The notes under the pieces were generated by a model. The model was not told the origin of the DNA, ran no database searches, and saw nothing but the letters and a program-made list of their open reading frames with translations. The translations under genes and the position numbers were made by a program. A stretch of 64,000 nt of DNA from the NCBI GenBank assembly GCA_032191485.1, contig JAVDOI010000134.1, forward strand, positions 62,001 to 126,000, in the 5' to 3' direction. The stretch comes from Leptoclinus maculatus. Its lineage: Eukaryota > Chordata > Actinopteri > Perciformes > Stichaeidae. Shown here piece by piece: positions 56,090 to 64,000 of this stretch (its first letter is position 1; the number at the start of each line of letters is the position of its first letter).

Positions 56090-59000
56090 CTGCTGTGTGT
56101 CCTTAGCTGTCCAGCTGACACATGACATCTATTGCACTTCTGTCCATCCTGGGAGAGGGATGGCAGGTTTCTATGGATCATCGTTATATCTGGACCCTGG
56201 TCTTGCCGCTGCCGTAGTTCTGTCATATGCATGCTTAGATTCCATGGCTTCTTTTCTTGGACCAATGCTGACGGTGAGCGTTTGAACTGTCGGGGAGAGA
56301 CAGTCGCGTCTCTTAAGTCCTGCATGGTGAAATGTGCTGTGTTGGGCAATGCTGTCAGTGTTGATAGAGGGCGGTCAGTCTTCTTCCTGAAGTATGTCAT
56401 CTGCCAGTCTGCGTTAGGGTACTTCCGGTGTCCGATGTAGGATGATGGGGTAAGATACTCTCACCAAACTCCTGTCGTGTAAACCAGTAGCATATCTGAC
56501 CTGTAACATTGGATTCAGAATAGATTTTGTCCGTTAGCACTTTTCGTAATTTGGCTTAGTATGTTTGGTGCCACTATAATAATTTAAGGATTACCTAATC
56601 CCTCCTTGAATATCAAATCGTTGACATTGATTATTTACTTAGTAGAATATGAAAGAACTTAGCTTACAGGAGAGAAAGGGAAATGTATACATCTTTATTT
56701 AAAAAATATAATGAATTAACATTTATTGTAGTCGTCATTATATACATATGAAATGTAACCTCTGCATTTAACCAATCTCTAGCATATTTAGCGCAGTGGG
56801 CTGGGTTTAGTGTCTTGCTCAGGTACACTTCAGCACAGGACATGTAGCAGCCAAGGATGGAACCCTCTCTACCCAATGAGCCACGGTATTTATCATCACA
56901 CAGTTGTAAAAATTGGTTGTAGAATGGAAAAACAACAACTCCACAGAGGACAGCTGGACAGCTCTGAGGCTCTGAGGTAGGACGCAACATATTTGATGAA
57001 CTGCATCAGATATGCTACTGGTTTACACGACAGGAGTTTGGTGCGAGTATCTTACCACAGCATCCTACATCGGACACACCGGAAGCCTGAAGTGAGCTCT
57101 GAAGCAGACTGGTGCAGACTTCCTGCCCCCAGGTAGTAGCTGGCTTCTCGGAGCCAATGCTGACGGTGAGCGTTTGAACTGTGCGGAAGACTCAGTCGCG
57201 CTCTTGAGTCCTGCATGGTTATAGGTCGCTGTGTGGCTTATTGGTCTTTGTGTGGGGCAAGCCACAGGCTGCTGTCAGCAGAGTGTAAAGATGGTCGTCC
57301 AGTCTTCAATGCTACCTGGGGGAAGGAAGTCTGCACCAGTCTGCCTCAGAGCTCACTTCAGGCTTCCAGTGTGTCCGATGTAGGATGATGGGGTAAGATA
57401 CTCTCACCAAACTCCTGTCGTGTAAACCAGTAGCATATCTGACCTGTAACATTGGATTCAGAATAGATTTTGTCCGTTAGCACTTTTCGTAATTTGGCTT
57501 AGTAGGTTTGGTGCCACTATAATAATTTAAGGATTACCTAATCCCTCCTTGAATATCAAATCGTTAACATTGATTATTTACTTAGTAGAATATGAAAGAA
57601 CTTAGCTTACAGGAGAGAAAGGGAAATGTATACATCTTTATTTAAAAAATAGAATGAATTAACATTTATTGTAGTCGTCATTATATACATATGAAATGTA
57701 ACCTCTGCATTTAACCAATCTCTAGCATATTTAGCGCAGTGGTCTGGGTTTAGTGTCTTGCTCAGGTACACTTCAGCACAGGACATGTAGCAGCCAAGGA
57801 TGGAACCCTCTCTACCCAATGAGCCACGGTATTTATCATCACACAGTTGTAAAAATTGGTTGTAGAATGGAAAAACAACAACTCCACAGAGGACAGCTGG
57901 ACAGCTCTGAGGTAGGACGCAACATATTTGATGAACTGCATCAGATATGCTACTGGTTTACACGACAGGAGTTTGGTGCGAGTATCTTACCACAGCATCC
58001 TACATCGGACACACCGGAAGCCTGAAGTGAGCTCTGAAGCAGACTGGTGCAGACTTCCTGCCCCCAGGTAGTAGCTGGCTTCTCGGAGCCAATGCTGACT
58101 GTGAGCGTTTGAACTGTGCGGAAGACTCAGTCGCGCTCTTGAGTCCTGCATGGTTATAGGTCGCTGTGTGGCTTATTGGTCTTTGTGTGGGGCAAGCCAC
58201 AGGCTGCCGTCAGCAGAGTGTAAAGATGGTCGTCCAGTCTTCAATGCTACCTGGGGGAAGGAAGTCTGCACCAGTCTGCCTCAGAGCTCACTTCAGGCTT
58301 CCAGTGTGTCCGATGTAGGATGATGGGGTAAGATACTCTCACCAAACTCCTGTCGTGTAAACCAGTAGCATATCTGACCTGTAACATTTGATTCAGAATA
58401 GATTTTGTCCGTTAGCACTTTTCGTAATTTGGCTTAGAATGTTTGGTGCCACTATAATAATTTAAGGATTACCTAATCCCTCCTTGAATATCAAATCGTT
58501 AACATTGATTATTTACTGAGAGTTAAGTACAGTAAAACTTAGAGAGCTTTGCTTATAGGAGGGATATTTTGAAATACAGTATTTATAATCATACAGTTGT
58601 AAAATAATTAACTAACTACCGGTATGTAAAATGTTGGGATTTACTCTAACATCGTTATATCTGGACCCTGGTCTTGCCGCTGCCGTAGTTCTGTCATATG
58701 CATGCTTAGATTCCATGGCTTCTTTTCTTGGACCAATGCTGACGGTGAGCGTTTGAACTGTCGGGGAGAGACAGTCGCGTCTCTTAAATCCTGCATGGTG
58801 AAATGTGCTGTGTTGGGCAATGCTGTCAGTGTTGATAGAGGGCGGTCAGTCTTCTTCCTGAAGTATGTCATCTGCCAGTCTGCGTTAGGGTACTTCCGAT
58901 GTAGGATGATGGGGTAAGATACTCTCACCAAACTCCTGTCGTGTAAACCAGTAGCATATCTGACCTGTTACATTGGATTCAGAATAGATTTTGTCCGTTA

Positions 59001-62000
59001 GCACTTTTCGTAATTTGGCTTAGTAGGTTTGGTGCCACTATAATAATTTAAGGATTACCTAATCCCTCCTTGAATATCAAATCGTTAACATTGATTATTT
59101 ACTTAGTAGAATATGAAAGAACTTAGCTTACAGGAGAGAAAGGGAAATGTATACATCTTTATTTCAAAAATATAATGAATTAACATTTATTGTAGTCGTC
59201 ATTATATACATATGAAATGTAACCTCTGCATTTAACCAATCTCTAGCATATTTAGCGCAGTGGGCTGGGTTTAGTGTCTTGCTCAGGTACACTTCAGCAC
59301 AGGACATGTAGCAGCCAAGGATGGAACCCTCTCTACCCAATGAGCCACGGTATTTATCATCACACAGTTGTAAAAATTGGTTGTAGAATGGAAAAACAAC
59401 AACTCCACAGAGGACAGCTGGACAGCTCTGAGGCTCTGAGGTAGGACGCAACATATTTGATGAACTGCATCAGATATGCTACTGGTTTACACGACAGGAG
59501 TTTGGTGCGAGTATCTTACCACAGCATCCTACATCGGACACACCGGAAGCCTGAAGTGAGCTCTGAAGCAGACTGGTGCAGACTTCCTGCCCCCAGGTAG
59601 TAGCTGGCTTCTCGGAGCCAATGCTGACTGTGAGCGTTTGAACTGTGCGGAAGACTCAGTCGCGCTCTTGAGTCCTGCATGGTTATAGGTCGCTGTGTGG
59701 CTTATTGGTCTTTGTGTGGGGCAAGCCACAGGCTGCCGTCAGCAGAGTGTAAAGATGGTCGTCCAGTCTTCAATGCTACCTGGGGGAAGGAAGTCTGCAC
59801 CAGTCTGCCTCAGAGCTCACTTCAGGCTTCCAGTGTGTCCGATGTAGGATGATGGGGTAAGATACTCTCACCAAACTCCTGTCGTGTAAACCAGTAGCAT
59901 ATCTGACCTGTAACATTGGATTCAGAATAGATTTTGTCCGTTAGCACTTTTCGTAATTTGGCTTAGTATGTTTGGTGCCACTATAATAATTTAAGGATTA
60001 CCTAATCCCTCCTTGAATATCAAATCGTTAACATTGATTATTTACTGAGAGTTAAGTACAGTCAAATTTAGAGAGCTTTGCTTATAGGAGGGATATTTTG
60101 AAATACAGTATTTATAATCATACAGTTGTAAAATAATTAATTAACTACCGGTATGTAAAATGTTGGGATTTACTCTAACATCGTTATATCTGGACCCTGG
60201 TCTTGCCGCTGCCGTAGTTCTGTCATATGCATGCTTAGATTCCATGGCTTCTTTTCTTGGACCAATGCTGACGGTGAGCGTTTGAACTGTCGGGGAGAGA
60301 CAGTCGCGTCTCTTAAGTCCTGCATGGTGAAATGTGCTGTGTTGGGCAATGCTGTCAGTGTTGATAGAGGGCGGTCAGTCTTCTTCCTGAAGTATGTCAT
60401 CTGCCAGTCTGCGTTAGGGTACTTCCGGTGTCCGATGTAGGATGATGGGGTAAGATACTCTCACCAAACTCCTGTCGTGTAAACCAGTAGCATATCTGAC
60501 CTGTAACATTGGATTCAGAATAGATTTTGTCCGTTAGCACTTTTCGTAATTTGGCTTAGTAGGTTTGGTGCCACTATAATAATTTAAGGATTACCTAATC
60601 CCTCCTTGAATATCAAATCGTTAACATTGATTATTTACTTAGTAGAATATGAAAGAACTTAGCTTACAGGAGAGAAAGGGAAATGTATACATCTTTATTT
60701 CAAAAATATAATGAATTAACATTTATTGTAGTCGTCATTATATACATATGAAATGTAACCTCTGCATTTAACCAATCTCTAGCATATTTAGCGCAGTGGG
60801 CTGGGTTTAGTGTCTTGCTCAGGTACACTTCAGCACAGGACATGTAGCAGCCAAGGATGGAACCCTCTCTACCCAATGAGCCACGGTATTTATCATCACA
60901 CAGTTGTAAAAATTGGTTGTAGAATGGAAAAACAACAACTCCACAGAGGACAGCTGGACAGCTCTGAGGTAGGACGCAACATATTTGATGAACTGCATCA
61001 GATATGCTACTGGTTTACACGACAGGAGTTTGGTGCGAGTATCTTACCACAGCATCCTACATCGGACACACCGGAAGCCTGAAGTGAGCTCTGAAGCAGA
61101 CTGGTGCAGACTTCCTGCCCCCAGGTAGTAGCTGGCTTCTCGGAGCCAATGCTGACGGTGAGCGTTTGAACTGTGCGGAAGACTCAGTCGCGCTCTTGAG
61201 TCCTGCATGGTTATAGGTCGCTGTGTGGCTTATTGGTCTTTGTGTGGGGCAAGCCACAGGCTGCCGTCAGCAGAGTGTAAAGATGGTCGTCCAGTCTTCA
61301 ATGCTACCTGGGGGAAGGAAGTCTGCACCAGTCTGCCTCAGAGCTCACTTCAGGCTTCCAGTGTGTCCGATGTAGGATGATGGGGTAAGATACTCTCACC
61401 AAACTCCTGTCGTGTAAACCAGTAGCATATCTGACCTGTAACATTGGATTCAGAATAGATTTTGTCCGTTAGCACTTTTCGTAATTTGGCTTAGAATGTT
61501 TGGTGCCACTATAATAATTTAAGGATTACCTAATCCCTCCTTGAATATCAAATCGTTAACATTGATTATTTACTGAGAGTTAAGTACAGTAAAACTTAGA
61601 GAGCTTTGCTTGTAGGAGGGATATTTTGAAATACAGTATTTATAATCATACAGTTGTAAAATAATTAACTAACTACCGGTATGTAAAATGTTGGGATTTA
61701 CTCTAACATCGTTATATCTGGACCCTGGTCTTGCCACTGCCGTAGTTCTGTCATATGCATGCTTAGATTCCATGGCTTCTTTTCTTGGACCAATGCTGAC
61801 GGTGAGCGTTTGAACTGTCGGGGAGAGACAGTCGCGTCTCTTAAGTCCTGCATGGTGAAATGTGCTGTGTTGGGCAATGCTGTCAGTGTTGATAGAGGGC
61901 GGTCAGTCTTCTTCCTGTAGTATGTCATCTGCCAGTCTGCGTTAGGGTACTTCCGGTGTCCGATGTAGGATGATGGGGTAAGATACTCTCACCAAACTCC

Positions 62001-64000
62001 TGTCGTGTAAACCAGTAGCATATCTGACCTGTAACATTGGATTCAGAATAGATTTTGTCCGTTAGCACTTTTCGTAATTTGGCTTAGTAGGTTTGGTGCC
62101 ACTATAATAATTTAAGGATTACCTAATCCCTCCTTGAATATCAAATCGTTAACATTGATTATTTACTTAGTAGAATATGAAAGAACTTAGCTTACAGGAG
62201 AGAAAGGGAAATGTATACATCTTTATTTCAAAAATATAATGAATTAACATTTATTGTAGTCGTCATTATATACATATGAAATGTAACCTCTGCATTTAAC
62301 CAATCTCTAGCATATTTAGCGCAGTGGTCTGGGTTTAGTGTCTTGCTCAGGTACACTTCAGCACAGGACATGTAGCAGCCAAGGATGGAACCCTCTCTAC
62401 CCAATGAGCCACGGTATTTATCATCACACAGTTGTAAAAATTGGTTGTAGAATGGAAAAATAACAACTCCACAGAGGACAGCTGGACAGCTCTGAGGCTC
62501 TGAGGTAGGACGCAACATATTTGATGAACTGCATCAGATATGCTACTGGTTTACACGACAGGAGTTTGGTGCGAGTATCTTACCACAGCATCCTACATCG
62601 GACACACCGGAAGCCTGAAGTGAGCTCTGAAGCAGACTGGTGCAGACTTCCTGCCCCCAGGTAGTAGCTGGCTTCTCGGAGCCAATGCTGACGGTGAGCG
62701 TTTGAACTGTGCGGAAGACTCAGTCGCGCTCTTGAGTCCTGCATGGTTATAGGTCGCTGTGTGGCTTATTGGTCTTTGTGTGGGGCAAGCCACAGGCTGC
62801 CGTCAGCAGAGTGTAAAGATGGTCGTCCAGTCTTCAATGCTACCTGGGGGAAGGAAGTCTGCACCAGTCTGCCTCAGAGCTCACTTCAGGCTTCCAGTGT
62901 GTCCGATGTAGGATGATGGGGTAAGATACTCTCACCAAACTCCTGTCGTGTAAACCAGTAGCATATCTGACCTGTAACATTGGATTCAGAATAGATTTTG
63001 TCCGTTAGCACTTTTCGTAATTTGGCTTAGAATGTTTGGTGCCACTATAATAATTTAAGGATTACCTAATCCCTCCTTGAATATCAAATCGTTAACATTG
63101 ATTATTTACTGAGAGTTAAGTACAGTAAAACTTAGAGAGCTTTGCTTATAGGAGGGATATTTTGAAATACAGTATTTATAATCATACAGTTGTAAAATAA
63201 TTAACTAACTACCGGTATGTAAAATGTTGGGATTTACTCTAACATCGTTATATCTGGACCCTGGTCTTGCCGCTGCCGTAGTTCTGTCATATGCATGCTT
63301 AGATTCCATGGCTTCTTTTCTTGGACCAATGCTGACGGTGAGCGTTTGAACTGTCGGGGAGAGACAGTCGCGTCGCTTATGTCCTGCATGGTGAAATGTG
63401 CTGTGTTGGGCAATGCTGTCAGTGTTGATAGAGGGCGGTCAGTCTTCTTCCTAAAGTATGTCATCTGCCAGTCTGCGTTAGGGTACTTCCGGTGTCCGAT
63501 GTAGGATGATGGGGTAAGATACTCTCACCAAACTCCTGTCGTGTAAACCAGTAGCATATCTGACCTGTAACATTGGATTCAGAATAGATTTTGTCCGTTA
63601 GCACTTTTCGTAATTTGGCTTAGAATGTTTGGTGCCACTATAATAATTTAAGGATTACCTAATCCCTCCTTGAATATCAAATCGTTAACATTGATTATTT
63701 ACTTAGTAGAATATGAAAGAACTTGGCTTACAGGAGAGAAAGGGAAATGTATACATCTTTATTTAAAAAATATAATGAATTAACATTTATTGTAGTCGTC
63801 ATTATATACATATGAAATGTAACCTCTGCATTTAACCAATCTCTAGCATATTTAGCGCAGTGGGCTGGGTTTAGTGTCTTGCTCGGGTACACTTCAGCAC
63901 AGGACATGTAGCAGCCAAGGATGGAACCCTCTCTACCCAATGAGCCACGGTATTTATCATCACACAGTTGTAAAAATTGGTTGTAGAATGGAAAAACAAC
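56090..64000. repeat. Tandem array of 0.94- and 1.53-kb foldback units
   Basis: Direct repeats of a complex unit. The anchor GTGTTGATAGAGGGCGGTCA recurs at about 56,358, 58,830, 60,359, 61,887 and 63,423, a period of 1,528-1,536 bp after a first irregular step. Each 1.53-kb unit contains two non-identical copies of the segment GATGTAGGATGATGGGGTAA..ATTGATTATTTACT: type A continues TTAGTAGAATATGAAAG, type B continues GAGAGTTAAGTACAGT. It also has one long inverted repeat. Between 56.4 and 58.3 kb two A-type half units follow each other at 944 bp, so a shorter unit variant also exists. Units differ by scattered single bases. No conserved coding frame. Runs off the right edge. Confidence 0.95.
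57007..57441. repeat. Long inverted repeat (foldback) within array unit
   Basis: Left arm 57,007-57,136 (starting CAGATATGCTACTGGTTTAC) and right arm 57,312-57,441 (ending GTAAACCAGTAGCATATCTG) are about 130 bp each and nearly complementary, around a 175-bp spacer. The same structure recurs at about 57,943-58,378, 59,470-59,902, 60,998-61,430 and 62,533-62,965. Transcribed in either direction it would form a long hairpin RNA; as DNA it could extrude a cruciform. Confidence 0.9.

Noticed and set aside
56090..64000. Tandem 5S rRNA, U1/U2 snRNA or histone gene cluster, suggested by the 1.5-kb period.
   Set aside because: No 5S internal control region, no snRNA core sequences and no histone reading frames are visible in the unit.

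Overview
This window is vertebrate nuclear DNA, almost certainly from a teleost fish. The evidence is split genes with GT-AG (and one GC-AG) introns, fish-type non-LTR retrotransposon remnants, hAT and Harbinger-like DNA elements, dense microsatellites, and protein-coding exons that read as three vertebrate genes: wdfy3 (ALFY), sspo (SCO-spondin) and chrna1 (muscle nicotinic receptor alpha-1). The species cannot be named from the sequence. There is no prokaryotic gene organisation, CRISPR array or operon.

Layout. 1-13,046 is a GC-rich minisatellite (77- and 90-bp monomers, higher-order periods of 1,382 and 2,996 bp) that runs off the left edge. 13,047-24,609 holds an interspersed-repeat copy, then a broken wdfy3 3' half (15,778-22,905) into which a LINE fragment and two sspo exons are wedged, then a LINE tail and a tRNA-like sequence. 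24,610-31,514 repeats most of 13,826-19,290 (a second copy of the wdfy3 PH-side exons, the LINE fragment and the two sspo exons). In this copy the sspo exons continue into a long, mostly phase-consistent series of sspo exons (30,923-36,980: F5/8C, LDLa, TIL, TSP1 modules). 37,000-40,865 holds a solo-LTR-like element, an inverted and internally deleted sspo fragment, and a Harbinger-like TIR element inside a repeat copy.

41,178-48,479 is chrna1 on the minus strand, nine exons, lacking only a recognisable signal-peptide exon but carrying a 17-nt deletion that removes the vicinal cysteines. 48,500-53,390 is repeat-rich intergenic or intronic DNA with a 1.47-kb hAT-like TIR element that contains a CTCF-like motif. 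53,396-55,190 is a 1.8-kb polypyrimidine tract. 55,191-64,000 is a tandem array of 0.94- and 1.53-kb units with a long internal inverted repeat, running off the right edge.

The three genes have unrelated jobs: wdfy3 in selective autophagy, sspo in the Reissner fibre, chrna1 at the neuromuscular junction. They lie on three different human chromosomes, so this is a rearranged or misjoined repeat-rich region rather than a functional cluster. Very high identity between the duplicated copies, missing internal exons, and +1 frameshifts at two 7-C homopolymers point to assembly error or uncollapsed haplotypes as a serious alternative to real rearrangement. I saw no clear new biological system. The most unusual items are the palindromic E-box minisatellite, the TE-linked capture of a rearranged sspo fragment, the wdfy3/sspo breakpoints, and the foldback tandem array.
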